A stretch of 31,972 bases of DNA, taken from positions 1 to 31,972 of the forward strand of contig JAKAXN010000005.1 of the NCBI GenBank assembly GCA_021816565.1, written 5' to 3'. Below, one piece after another: positions 1-7,696 of the stretch. The translations under genes were made by a program, and so were the position numbers. The notes under the pieces were generated by a model. That model made no database searches and had not been told where the DNA came from. It worked only from the letters and a program-made list of their open reading frames with translations. Origin of the DNA: Actinomycetes bacterium (GTDB lineage: Bacteria > Actinomycetota > Acidimicrobiia > Acidimicrobiales > Palsa-688). Within the stretch, counting starts at the first letter, position 1; each line of letters opens with the position of its first letter.

Positions 1-393
1 CCCTGTTCGCTTCTGTCCGACCGGCCCGGCCCGTCCGCCGGCCGGCAGGCCGTGTTCATACTGACCATCTTCCTGGGGGCCGCCTACGGGGGGTTCTTCG
101 GGGCCGGGCTGGGCATCATGCTCCTGGCCCTGCTCGCCCTGTTCAGCCTCGAGCCCCTGACCAAGCTCAACGCCCTCAAGCAGGCCCTGTCGTTCGTTAT
201 CAACCTGGTGGCCGCGGTGTTCTTCCTCTTCTCCGGGAAGGTCACCTGGATCCTGGTCCCGATCATGGCCGCCGGCAGCCTGCTCGGCGGCTTCCTGGGG
301 GGCCGCCTGGTCAGGGTCATCAACCCCACCCTCCTGCGGCGGGTGGTGGTGCTGGCCGGGATCGCGGTGGCCGTCAGCTTCTGGGTCGGCTAG
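1..393 (+). CDS. TSUP (TauE/SafE-like) membrane permease, C-terminal part
   Basis: The reading frame is open from the first base and stops at 391-393, so the gene begins upstream of the window. What is visible is about 130 residues of very hydrophobic protein with roughly four membrane segments. A glycine-rich stretch near its start (AYGGFFGAGLGIMLL) resembles the GxxxGxGGG-type repeat that opens each half of the TauE/SafE permeases, and a second glycine-rich helix follows (AAGSLLGGFLGGRLV). Members of this family carry sulfite, sulfonates or other small organic anions across the cytoplasmic membrane. A full protein is about 250 residues in two homologous halves, so this would be the C-terminal half. 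A GTG at 52 could act as a start, but a half-length protein is unlikely. The substrate cannot be told. It converges on the next gene, with 13 bp between stops. Confidence 0.72.
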   Translation, partial: PCSLLSDRPGPSAGRQAVFILTIFLGAAYGGFFGAGLGIMLLALLALFSLEPLTKLNALKQALSFVINLVAAVFFLFSGKVTWILVPIMAAGSLLGGFLGGRLVRVINPTLLRRVVVLAGIAVAVSFWVG

Positions 394-406
394 TGCGAAA
401 CTCCGC

Positions 407-841
407 TCACACCCGGAACCAGTCGGTCCAGATGGCGGAGCCCGGTTCCAGCCCCTCGACCGACAGGCGCACCAGGCCGTGTGGCGCCCGGCCGAAAGCG
501 AAACGTCCGTCCTCCGTCCCGCTCACCATGGCCAGGCCGGCGGAGCGGATGTGCAGGACGACCTTGCCGGCGGTCCGGTCCAACCGCCCGCTGATCTCCG
601 TTCCCTCCGGGCGGGCGCGCACCCGGAGATCCACTCCGAGTTCGGGGTGCTCGAAACGGAGCCGGTGATCCTCCGGGCGGGAGTCGCTGTCGACGAGGGA
701 GTCGAACACCAGCTGTGCCAATTCGGCGACGGGGGCGGCGTGGGCATCCTTGGCCTGTTCCACCACGTACCCGGGCGGTTCCTCAGCCGGTCGGTCGGCT
801 GGCCTGTCCTCCGGCGATCCCGCCTGCCGGTGCTCGGTCAT
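407..841 (-). CDS. Small acidic protein paired with a divergent ECF sigma factor
   Basis: 144 residues from the ATG at 841; an upstream in-frame start at 931 would add 30 residues that look non-conserved. The protein has no signal peptide or membrane segment. The N-terminal 35 residues are hydrophilic, followed by a helix with AELAQLVFDSLVDSD. The C-terminal half reads as a beta-rich domain: GRLDRTAGKVVLHI, then EDGRFAFGRAPHGLVRL, ending in IWTDWFRV. From memory, small proteins with this layout (a 'LxxLxYDS' helix, a 'G+F.F...P.G.VRL' strand pair and a terminal 'T[DE]W') sit beside sigma-70-like factors in many actinobacteria, often with CHAT-domain genes. The gene is divergent from the sigma factor at 1099, sharing about 257 bp of upstream DNA. 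A role in modulating that sigma factor is inference; no zinc-binding anti-sigma motif is present. Confidence 0.6.
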   Translation of the reverse strand: MTEHRQAGSPEDRPADRPAEEPPGYVVEQAKDAHAAPVAELAQLVFDSLVDSDSRPEDHRLRFEHPELGVDLRVRARPEGTEISGRLDRTAGKVVLHIRSAGLAMVSGTEDGRFAFGRAPHGLVRLSVEGLEPGSAIWTDWFRV

Positions 842-1098
842 CTCATGCCCGGAGCCCAGCCGGAGGCGGGCCTGTCGGGTCGTCGCGGTGTCGAGGCAGA
901 CCGGGCGGGGAAGCAGCCACGCGCTGACCATACCGGATCGGACCCGATCGGCATCCGCTCCGGTGGCCTTCCGGCGCTGCTGTCAATAGGGCAAATGAAA
1001 CCTCGGACGAAGGTTCTGAAGACCTTGATGTCCGGTCGGCTGTCAGGCACTCTGACCACAGAGGGGTCCGGACCAACGGCCCGAATGATGAAAGAAAT

Positions 1099-1839
1099 GT
1101 GGATGGCGAAAGTGGCCCTATTTCGTACATTTGGGGACCGTCAGGGGGACCAGCGGGGTCAGCGGTGGACTGGCTGACAAATGTTGAAATAGCTCCCGAA
1201 CCGGACCAGCCGCTCATTCCGGCAGGGACAACCGTTGCGCCCACCGCTTCAGCGGCCCGCTCGACCGGCAGCGATGTGGCCTCGCTGGTCACCCGGGCTG
1301 CGGCCGGTGACCGGGAGGCCTGGGACCGTCTGGTTGACCGATTCGCTTCCATGGTGTGGGCCATCGCCAGGGCGCACCGACTCAGCCCCGCCGATGCAGC
1401 CGACGTTTCGCAGACCACTTGGCTCCGGCTGGTCGAGAACCTGGGACGCATCAATCAGCCCGACCGCATCGGCGCCTGGCTGGCCACCACTGCGCGGCGG
1501 GAGTCGCTGCGGGTCATCCGGCTGGCCGGAAGGCAGGTCCCGCGCGGCGAGGACCTCGACCTGGTTCCCGATCCGGCTCCAACCGAGTCGCAGGACTACG
1601 GGATCATTTCCAACGAACGCTCGGCGGCGATCTCTGCCCTGGTGCGCCAGCTTCCGGTGCGCTCGCAGTTACTGCTGCGTCTCTTGAGTGCCGATGTGCC
1701 CTTCAGCTACCGGGACATAAGCGAGGCTCTGGATATGCCCATAGGCAGCATCGGTCCGACGCGGGCCCGGGCGCTGGAGCAGCTGCGCCGTCTGGCCAAC
1801 CGGTCGGGGCTGGAGCTGGAAGACCTCTTCACGCTCTGA
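1099..1839 (+). CDS. ECF-type RNA polymerase sigma-70 family factor
   Basis: 246 residues from the GTG at 1099. An in-frame GTG at 1165, with a purine-rich stretch just upstream, is an equally plausible start because the first 55 residues are not part of the sigma fold. Sigma region 2 spans about residues 58-142 (AGDREAWDRLVDRF, then the core-binding stretch ADAADVSQTTWLRL and the promoter-melting helix IGAWLATTARRESLRVIR). Region 4 spans about 175-235 (LPVRSQLLLRLL, then the helix-turn-helix YRDISEALDMPIGSIGPTRARALEQLRRL). There is no region 1.2 or region 3, as expected for an ECF factor. It probably directs RNA polymerase to a small regulon. The partner on the opposite strand (407-841) is the likely modulator; no target promoters can be assigned from this window. 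Confidence 0.88.
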   Translation: MDGESGPISYIWGPSGGPAGSAVDWLTNVEIAPEPDQPLIPAGTTVAPTASAARSTGSDVASLVTRAAAGDREAWDRLVDRFASMVWAIARAHRLSPADAADVSQTTWLRLVENLGRINQPDRIGAWLATTARRESLRVIRLAGRQVPRGEDLDLVPDPAPTESQDYGIISNERSAAISALVRQLPVRSQLLLRLLSADVPFSYRDISEALDMPIGSIGPTRARALEQLRRLANRSGLELEDLFTL

Positions 1840-1937
1840 TGGGCCCAGCCGGGATGTTGGTATCTGCCCGGATGCGCCCTTCTCATATCTGCTGTGGAAT
1901 GCGCATGTGGGTCCCGACCGGGTGACCGAGGCGGCCG

Positions 1938-2090
1938 ATGAGTCGCCAGATGAAGAGCCCGTTGCCACCGTTCGATCTGGTGCCACCGGGGGTGATCCGG
2001 GCTGCCAAGCTCCTTTTCGGCCCGGACCGGCAGGGTGATGACGCCGGACCCCCGCCAGGGCAGGGGAGGGCCGACCCGTGCCCAGCGTGA
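1938..2090 (+). pseudogene. Short ORF, possible truncated relative of the sigma partner protein
   Basis: The 355 bp between the sigma factor and the methyltransferase contain no full gene. The one stretch that reads like protein is a 50-codon frame from ATG 1938 to TGA 2090, starting with a segment that includes PLPPFDLVPPGVIRAAKLLF and then degrading into a Gly/Pro/Asp-rich tail. As I recall the family, the opening 'PP...VP..V...A' resembles the N-terminus of small proteins that follow ECF sigma genes, and the protein at 407-841 has a comparable N-terminal helix (PPGYVVEQAKDAHAA). It could be a truncated remnant, a real micro-ORF, or chance. No ribosome binding site stands out. The remaining sequence to 2194 shows nothing else. 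Confidence 0.25.
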
Positions 2091-2194
2091 AGCGCACTCT
2101 TCGCCACCCGGCGCCGTTGGGGCGGAATTGGCCGACCGGCCAGAGTTTGCCAGGTCGGGGCCGGCCTTCCCCGGTGGGACATAGCCTGCACCGG

Positions 2195-3079
2195 ATGTCG
2201 GACGAGTGCCCCGCTTGCGGGCAGGACGCGGCGGCGCTGTCGTTGACGGTGGAGGAGACGTACCGCCTGTGGCGCTGCCTATCCTGCGGCAGCGAGTTCT
2301 TCCGGGCCGATGATCAGGGTCGTGCACCGCGGGAATCCGCGTACTGGGAACCCTACAAGTTCTCCGTGTACGAAAACCCTGCCGTGCACGCCGAGTTCGA
2401 GCGCCGCTACGAACGGGTGGTGGCCGAAGCCGAGAGACTGGTAGGGCCCATCGGATCCGTGCTGGACATCGGGTGCGGGATCGGCAATTTCCTTTCCTAC
2501 GCAACCGATCGGGGTATGCGCGCCGTCGGGGCGGACGTGGAGGAGAAGGCTGTGGACGCGGCACGATCGCGCGGCCTGGAGGCCTACGTTCCCGGGGTCA
2601 TCGACTGCCATGTGGCCGACGGCTCTCTCGACGCCGCCACTATGTGGGACGTCATCGAGCACCTGCTGGATCCCCAGTCCGGTCTCGAAGCCATGGTCCG
2701 CAAGGTGCGGCCCGGAGGGGCACTCATCTTCGAGACCCCCAATGCCGGCTTCCCCGCCAGGCGGGCGGTCCTCTCCCTCTACGGACTGACGGGTCGGCGG
2801 GTCAACCTCACCGATCCGCTCTATTACCTCGAGCACCGCTGCTACTTCACTCTTACGGGCATGAAGTCGCTTCTCGAGCGTTGCGGATGCCGCCTGGTAT
2901 GGAGTGCCATGGCACCTTCTCCCCGGCAGAAGATGGCCACGCTTTTCGAACTCGAGGGCAAGCAGGACCTCCTCAAGCGGGCGTTGAGTCGGGCGTGGCC
3001 CCTGATCGAGACGGCCACAACCCGAGCCCGGCTCGGCAACAAGTTGCTCATCGTCGGCCAACGCCTGCCCGAGAGCTAG
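2195..3079 (+). CDS. Zinc-ribbon class I SAM-dependent methyltransferase
   Basis: 294 residues from ATG 2195. The frame is open further upstream, but this ATG lies directly before the conserved N-terminus. Residues 5-31 hold two Cys pairs (CPAC and CLSC) forming a zinc ribbon, as in many methyltransferases that act on sugars, sugar nucleotides or natural-product intermediates. The SAM-binding motif I is VLDIGCGIGNF at 89-99, followed by the acidic end of strand 2 (VGADVEEKAV), the post-II stretch TMWDVIEHLLDP around 149-160, and a motif III region VRPGGALIFETPN. There is no signal peptide, so the enzyme is cytoplasmic. It belongs to the Methyltransf_23/12 type. The substrate is unknown; with an exopolysaccharide locus downstream, glycan or sugar-nucleotide methylation is possible but unproven. 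The stop codon runs into a small hairpin (3079-3098) with no U tract. Confidence 0.85.
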   Translation: MSDECPACGQDAAALSLTVEETYRLWRCLSCGSEFFRADDQGRAPRESAYWEPYKFSVYENPAVHAEFERRYERVVAEAERLVGPIGSVLDIGCGIGNFLSYATDRGMRAVGADVEEKAVDAARSRGLEAYVPGVIDCHVADGSLDAATMWDVIEHLLDPQSGLEAMVRKVRPGGALIFETPNAGFPARRAVLSLYGLTGRRVNLTDPLYYLEHRCYFTLTGMKSLLERCGCRLVWSAMAPSPRQKMATLFELEGKQDLLKRALSRAWPLIETATTRARLGNKLLIVGQRLPES

Positions 3080-3185
3080 ATCCCTGCCGGCGGGGATCAA
3101 GAGGGTTCTGAGCGCGGGCGAATTCACTGATTGTCACATGTGGCGGGTCTCATCATTTGTTGCCGCTAGCAGCGCGCATCTATGT

Positions 3186-3205
3186 CAATGACCAAAGGGT
3201 CAGTG
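3186..3205. promoter_or_regulatory. Palindrome upstream of the large exported protein, possible operator
   Basis: Half-sites CAATGACC (3186-3193) and GGTCAGTG (3198-3205) are inverted repeats matching at 7 of 8 positions, separated by AAAG. The element lies 68 bp upstream of the ATG at 3274, in the only non-coding stretch before that gene. A second imperfect link is TCACTGA at 3124-3130, which is inverted as TCAGTGA at 3200-3206. The geometry suits a dimeric regulator, but no regulator is identified and the match could be chance. Confidence 0.3.
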
Positions 3206-3273
3206 ATTGCGGGCTCGGCGTGAGAGGACGAATACCTTCGGCTCAACGGCGACCAAGGAAGTGTGCGAGGAAG

Positions 3274-6200
3274 ATGAATACGAAGACTTTGCGACAGGAG
3301 TCCGATCCGGCGGCCAGATCGAGCAGGATCGTGTCCCGCAGGGTTGTGGTGGGGTTCGTGACATCGGCGTTCGTGGGCGGGACCGTAGGCCTGGCCTCCG
3401 CTCCGGGGGCGTTTGCTGCCAGCGGCGACGTGACCACGGTGGTCGGCACCCCGGCCACGGCGGCCGGCAACGCCTCGGCCGGGTTCTCCCCCGACGGCAC
3501 CCCGGCGACCACGGCCCTGTTGGCAGCACCGCAGGGAGTGGCCGTCGATGCTGCCGGAAACATCTACTTCGCCGACACCGACAATGCCGTCGTCCGCATG
3601 GTCCCAGCCAAGTCCGGCTCCTACTTCGGCATTTCCATGACCGCCAACCACGTCTACACCATCGCCGGCACCAATCCGACCCCTGGTGGGAAGCCGATCA
3701 CCGGGTACAGCGGCGACGGTGTGCCTGGCACGTCGGCGCTCCTCGACTTCCCCAAGCGCGTGACCCTCGACGCCAACGGCGATGTCATCTTCAGCGACAA
3801 CGGCAACGACGTCGTGCGGGTGATTGCCGCACGCCCAGGGAGCCTGTTCGGCGTGAAGCTGACGACGGCCGGCGACATCTACACCCTGGCCGGCAAGGGC
3901 CAGGGTGTCGGCGGATCCTTCAAGGACCTCCACGGCGTGACATTCGACTCGGAGGGCAACCTCATCATCACCGACACCGGTAACGAGCGGTTGCAGATGA
4001 TCGCTGCCGTCGCCGGCACCTTCTACGGGCAGACGTTCTACAGGACCGGCGACATCGAGACCATCGCCGGCAACGGATTGGACACGTTCGTCGATGGTGC
4101 TCCCGCAATGGGCAGCGGGCTCAACAACCCCCACGACACGGTGGTCGATCCGACCAACGGCAACCTGGTGATAGCCGATTACCTGGACAGCAGGATCGTG
4201 GTGTTGGCGAAGTCGACTGGGACATTCGACGGCATCAAAATGACCGCCGGTCACCTGTACAGCATCGCCGGTACCGGAAGCACCGGGTCGGCCGACGGAC
4301 CGGCCGCTTCGGCCACCTTCTACTACCCCAACGCGGTGGCGGTGGACGCAAATGGGGACGTGATCGTCGCCGACGTGTTCAACGATGAGGTTCGCCTAGT
4401 TGCCGAGCACACGGGCACGATCTACGGACAGGCCGTGACGGCCGGCAACGTCTACACCATCGGCGGCAGCACGCAGCGAAGCTCGGACAGCGGGGACGGG
4501 GGCCAAGCCGTGGCGGCCGGATTCGGGAACCCCTCCGATGTGACCGTCGACCCGAGTGGCAACATCTTCGTCACCGACGGCGTAGATGACCCCACGCCGG
4601 TGGGAGACGGGAACCGCATCCGCGAGATCGAGGCCGGGGGGAGCGCCATCTCGGCTCCCGGCGTGCCGGGCACGCCGGTGGCCACATCCGGCGACGGCAG
4701 TGTCCAGCTCACGTGGACCGCTCCTACGACCGGTGGTGCCGCATCCGACTACGTCATAGACCAGTACACCGGCTCCTCGGCGACGGGTACTGCCACCGCC
4801 GTGGACACGAAGTCGACGGGCCTCTCGGCCACGGTGAGCGGGCTCAATAACGGGCAGGACTACACCTTCACGGTGCACGCGGTGAACTCCGCCGGGGCCG
4901 GCGGGGACTCGGGGCCGGTGACCGCTACTCCAGCGGCTGCAGCCACCCTGCCCGGCGCCCCGGGGGCCCTGGCTGCGACCCCCGGAGACGGTACGGCCAA
5001 GCTCTCCTGGACCGCGCCCACCACCGGGAGCTCGCCGACCGACTACGTGATCGAGCAGTACAGCGGCGGCTCCGCAACCGGGACCCCGACCCGGATCGAC
5101 ACCGGCTCGACCGGTCTCGCCTACACCGTGACGGGACTGAGCGACGGCCAGGACTACACGTTCACCGTCACAGCCTCTAACGCCAAGGGTGCCGGCCTCG
5201 CTTCGGCACCGGTCACCACCCAACCCATCGCGCCGCCAGGGGCTCCCGGTGGCCTGACGGCGACCCCCGGCAATGGGTCGGTCAGCTTGGACTGGGCCTC
5301 GCCCTCCACCGGCGGGACACCCACCGACTACGTCGTGGACGTCTACAAGGGGACGTCCGCATCCGGCCAGCCCGTCGTCGACGACCTGGGCGGTGCCAGC
5401 CGGACCTACAACGTCGCCGGGCTGACCAACGGCCAGCCCTACACCTTCCAAGTCGTGGCCTCCGACTCCTCGGGGGTGGGGCCGGCCTCGGCTCCGGCCC
5501 ACGCCACCCCGGTGGCCCCGCCTCCGCCATCGCAGTCCCCTCCGCCGTCACAGTCGCCTCCGCCTCCGCAGTCGCCTCCGCCGGGCACCCCCTCGACGCC
5601 CCCGGCCCAGCCCGGCAATCCGCCGGGTCCGACCACGTCACCGGCGCACTCTCCAGGGGCCCATGCGAACCGTTACTGGTTGTTCGCTTCTGACGGAGGT
5701 GTCTTCTCCTTCGGGGGAGCGGGCTTCTACGGATCCCTCGGAGGTATCCATCTGGCCCACCGGGTGGTCGGCGGCGCTTCCACCTCCGACGGCAACGGCT
5801 ACTACGCCGTGGCCTCCGATGGGGGGGTGTTCGCCTTCGGTGACGCCCGCTTCTACGGATCGCTGGGAGGTGACCCTCTCGCTCAGCCGATCGCCGCCAT
5901 GGCGGTCACGCCGTCCGGTAGGGGCTACTGGCTGTTCGCCAGGGACGGCGGCGTGTTCCCGTTCGGTGACGCCGGCTTCTACGGATCACTCGGCGGAGTC
6001 CCGCTGACCCAGCCGATCATTGCCGCTCGGGCCACCCCTGACGGCCTTGGCTACTACATGGTGTCAGCGGACGGGAGCGTGTACGCCTTCGGTGACGCCG
6101 GACTCCACGGGTCCCTGTGGGGCGTGCCCCTCGCCCAGCCGATCGTCTCCATGGCGGTCACGCCGTCCGGTGGGGGTTACTGGCTGTTCGCCAGGGACGG

Positions 6201-6429
6201 CGGTGTCTTCGCCTTCGGTGACGCCCGCTTCTACGGATCGCTGGGAGGGATCAGCCTGGACAAGCCCATAGTGACCGGGATGTCCACTGCCTCGGGCGAC
6301 GGCTACTACCTGATCGCCGCCGACGGCGGGGTGTTCGCCTTCGGTGACGCCCCCTTCCGGGGTTCGCTGGGCGGTGTCCAGCTGGCGATGCCGATAGTGG
6401 CCGGCTCCGACCTGCCGGCCGGGGCCTGA
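3274..6429 (+). CDS. Large exported NHL-repeat / fibronectin type III / GDAGFYGS-repeat protein
   Basis: 1051 residues from ATG 3274, which follows two purine-rich Shine-Dalgarno-like stretches (AAGGAAG and AGGAAG) and opens directly onto an export signal. An upstream in-frame extension to 3157 is unlikely. Residues 1-48 form a long signal peptide with twin arginines (VSRRVVVGF), a hydrophobic core and a likely cleavage after AFA; Sec or Tat is possible. Residues about 53-456 are NHL-type beta-propeller repeats, with recurrent 'GVAVDAAGNIYFADT.N..VR' units alternating with 'GTFYGQ....GDIYTIAG' units. Three FN3 domains follow (about 463-554, 559-651 and 653-748), then a Pro/Ser linker (748-793), then six repeats around FxFGDAxFYGSLGG (about 800-1045). 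No LPXTG anchor or final membrane helix is seen, so it is probably secreted or wall-associated. Binding to glycan or another surface component is inference. Confidence 0.85.
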   Translation: MNTKTLRQESDPAARSSRIVSRRVVVGFVTSAFVGGTVGLASAPGAFAASGDVTTVVGTPATAAGNASAGFSPDGTPATTALLAAPQGVAVDAAGNIYFADTDNAVVRMVPAKSGSYFGISMTANHVYTIAGTNPTPGGKPITGYSGDGVPGTSALLDFPKRVTLDANGDVIFSDNGNDVVRVIAARPGSLFGVKLTTAGDIYTLAGKGQGVGGSFKDLHGVTFDSEGNLIITDTGNERLQMIAAVAGTFYGQTFYRTGDIETIAGNGLDTFVDGAPAMGSGLNNPHDTVVDPTNGNLVIADYLDSRIVVLAKSTGTFDGIKMTAGHLYSIAGTGSTGSADGPAASATFYYPNAVAVDANGDVIVADVFNDEVRLVAEHTGTIYGQAVTAGNVYTIGGSTQRSSDSGDGGQAVAAGFGNPSDVTVDPSGNIFVTDGVDDPTPVGDGNRIREIEAGGSAISAPGVPGTPVATSGDGSVQLTWTAPTTGGAASDYVIDQYTGSSATGTATAVDTKSTGLSATVSGLNNGQDYTFTVHAVNSAGAGGDSGPVTATPAAAATLPGAPGALAATPGDGTAKLSWTAPTTGSSPTDYVIEQYSGGSATGTPTRIDTGSTGLAYTVTGLSDGQDYTFTVTASNAKGAGLASAPVTTQPIAPPGAPGGLTATPGNGSVSLDWASPSTGGTPTDYVVDVYKGTSASGQPVVDDLGGASRTYNVAGLTNGQPYTFQVVASDSSGVGPASAPAHATPVAPPPPSQSPPPSQSPPPPQSPPPGTPSTPPAQPGNPPGPTTSPAHSPGAHANRYWLFASDGGVFSFGGAGFYGSLGGIHLAHRVVGGASTSDGNGYYAVASDGGVFAFGDARFYGSLGGDPLAQPIAAMAVTPSGRGYWLFARDGGVFPFGDAGFYGSLGGVPLTQPIIAARATPDGLGYYMVSADGSVYAFGDAGLHGSLWGVPLAQPIVSMAVTPSGGGYWLFARDGGVFAFGDARFYGSLGGISLDKPIVTGMSTASGDGYYLIAADGGVFAFGDAPFRGSLGGVQLAMPIVAGSDLPAGA
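5674..6408 (+). repeat. Six tandem coding repeats of the YWLFASDGG-FGDAGFYGSLGG type
   Basis: Six units of about 42 residues, each with a 'GYWLFA.DGGVF.FGDA.FYGSLGG' core followed by a 'PL.QPI..M..TP.G.G' link. Unit 4 is the most divergent (YAFGDAGLHGSLWG). At the DNA level, units 2 and 5 share an identical stretch of about 41 bp (5830-5870 and 6208-6248). The block around 5899 recurs at 6151 with few changes. This indicates recent duplication or intragenic conversion. From memory, such repeats are common at the C-termini of exported actinobacterial proteins and probably fold as a beta-propeller-like surface module. Confidence 0.85.
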
Positions 6430-6451
6430 CCGCCACAAGTCCCAACCGGCC

Positions 6452-6479
6452 CGCCCCCGCCCGGCCCAGGGCGGGGGCG
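6452..6479 (+). terminator. GC-rich hairpin terminator after the large exported protein
   Basis: A perfect 11-bp stem, CGCCCCCGCCC with GGGCGGGGGCG, and a 6-base loop. It starts 22 bp after the stop at 6429 and ends 20 bp before the ATG at 6500. There is no U tract, which is usual for high-GC actinobacterial hairpins. It could also act as an attenuator for the following gene. Confidence 0.6.
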
Positions 6480-6499
6480 CAGCACCCAGGATCACCACG

Positions 6500-7600
6500 A
6501 TGAAACCTGCCAACACCGGCCCGACCGTCGATCCAGAAGTCCGCGTGGACGTCGGCCAGCTGTGGCAGCTGACCACCGACTGCTTCCAGGGGATCGGGAT
6601 ACCCGGCGAAGACGCCGCGGCTGTCGCTGACGTTCTCATAGACGCCAACATCAGGGCCATGGAGTCCCACGGCTTCCAGCGGGTCCCCATCTACATGAGA
6701 CGGGTGCTGGCCGGGCTGGCCGGCGGTACCCAGTGGGTGCGGTACACCCACGAGCAGGGGGTGTTCTGCCGGATGGACGCGGGCAACGCCCTGGGGCCGG
6801 CCGCCGCCCTGAAAGCGCTCCACAAATGCATCTCCATCAGCTCGCAGCACGGCCTGGGAATGGTCGCGGTCTCCAACAGCACCCACTTCGGGGCCGCCGG
6901 CTACTACGCCCGCCGGGCGGCCCGAGCCGGGCAGGTCAGCGTCATCATGTCCAACGCGGTCAAGCGCATGGCCCCCTACGGCGCCTCGCAGCCGTTCTTC
7001 GGGACCAACCCACTGGCCATCGGTGTTCCGCTCGGTGAGCACCCGGACTTCGTGCTCGACATGTCCTCGAGCGTCATAGCGCAGGGGAAGATCACCAGGG
7101 CCCGGGACCTGGGGGAGTCTCTTCCGGAGGGCGTGGCGCTCGATTCGCGCGGGCGCCCGACGACCGACCCGCAGGAGGCTCTCGCAGGCTGCCTGCTGCC
7201 CGTCGGCGGTCCCAAGGGGTCGGGCCTCGCCATGGCCATAAGCATGCTCTGCGTGTTGCTGGCGGGAGCCGACACGGACGATCAGATGGCCTCCTTGTAC
7301 AACGACTTCGAGAGACGGCAGAACACCGGCCACGTCTTCATCACCGTCGACATCGGGCTGCTCGGGCTGCGAGCGGAGACCAGGGCCCTCGACGACATGG
7401 TCGACCGGCTGCTGGGTCTGCCGCAGGACCAGACGTCCCCGCCCTTGAAATACCCCGGACAGGACACTGCCCTGGCGGCCGCGACCAGGAGGCGACACGG
7501 CCTGCCCGTTCACCGTGGTGAGCTGCTCCGGGTTGCCGAAGTGTGCCGGGTTGCCGGTCTCGACGACGTGGCCTCGAGGGCGGAGGCCCTGGCCGGCTGA
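6500..7600 (+). CDS. Ldh-family NAD(P)-dependent 2-hydroxyacid oxidoreductase
   Basis: 366 residues from ATG 6500, with AGGA about 7 bases upstream. The protein belongs to the malate/L-lactate/ureidoglycolate/delta1-piperideine-2-carboxylate reductase family, which is unrelated to classical lactate dehydrogenases. These enzymes use NAD(P)H to interconvert 2-oxo and 2-hydroxy acids, or reduce cyclic imines. Family marks seen are MESHGFQRVPIYMRR (catalytic-type His57), SNSTHFGAAGYYA (125-137), FFGTNPLAIGVP (167-177), VLDMSSSVIAQGKI (185-198) and LLPVGGPKGSGLAMAI (232-247). The length is normal for the family (about 340-360), and no signal peptide is present. The gene converges on an RraA-family gene 96 bp away, and two ATP-grasp genes lie beyond. 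A shared pathway that reduces or supplies a 2-oxoacid for ligation is my inference; the exact substrate cannot be read from sequence. Confidence 0.88.
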   Translation: MKPANTGPTVDPEVRVDVGQLWQLTTDCFQGIGIPGEDAAAVADVLIDANIRAMESHGFQRVPIYMRRVLAGLAGGTQWVRYTHEQGVFCRMDAGNALGPAAALKALHKCISISSQHGLGMVAVSNSTHFGAAGYYARRAARAGQVSVIMSNAVKRMAPYGASQPFFGTNPLAIGVPLGEHPDFVLDMSSSVIAQGKITRARDLGESLPEGVALDSRGRPTTDPQEALAGCLLPVGGPKGSGLAMAISMLCVLLAGADTDDQMASLYNDFERRQNTGHVFITVDIGLLGLRAETRALDDMVDRLLGLPQDQTSPPLKYPGQDTALAAATRRRHGLPVHRGELLRVAEVCRVAGLDDVASRAEALAG

Positions 7601-7660
7601 CTCCCCAGTGAGGAGCCTGAGTGACGTAGCGATCGGCCTACAACGCGCGTCAGTGGGGAG
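7601..7660. terminator. Possible bidirectional terminator between convergent genes
   Basis: CTCCCCA directly after the Ldh stop (7601-7607) pairs with TGGGGAG at 7654-7660, leaving a long interior that contains a smaller CTCC/GGAG hairpin. It lies between two convergent genes, where a shared terminator would be expected. The long loop and lack of T tracts make this weak. Confidence 0.25.
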
Positions 7661-7696
7661 CCGTCCACCATGGCGGCCCCCCACTCGAGAGCGGAT

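Noticed and set aside
3079..3098. GATCCC/GGGATC hairpin at the methyltransferase stop as a terminator.
   Set aside because: Stem of only 6 bp with no T tract and overlapping the stop codon; too weak to call.
3166..4254. Long open frame on the minus strand opposite the NHL-repeat part of the exported protein.
   Set aside because: It is antisense to a clear signal-peptide and repeat protein, has an unstructured Gly/Val/Asp/His-rich composition, and arises from high third-position GC.
4396..5502. Long minus-strand frame opposite the FN3 domains.
   Set aside because: A shadow of the FN3 coding sequence; repetitive Gly/Arg-rich product without domains.
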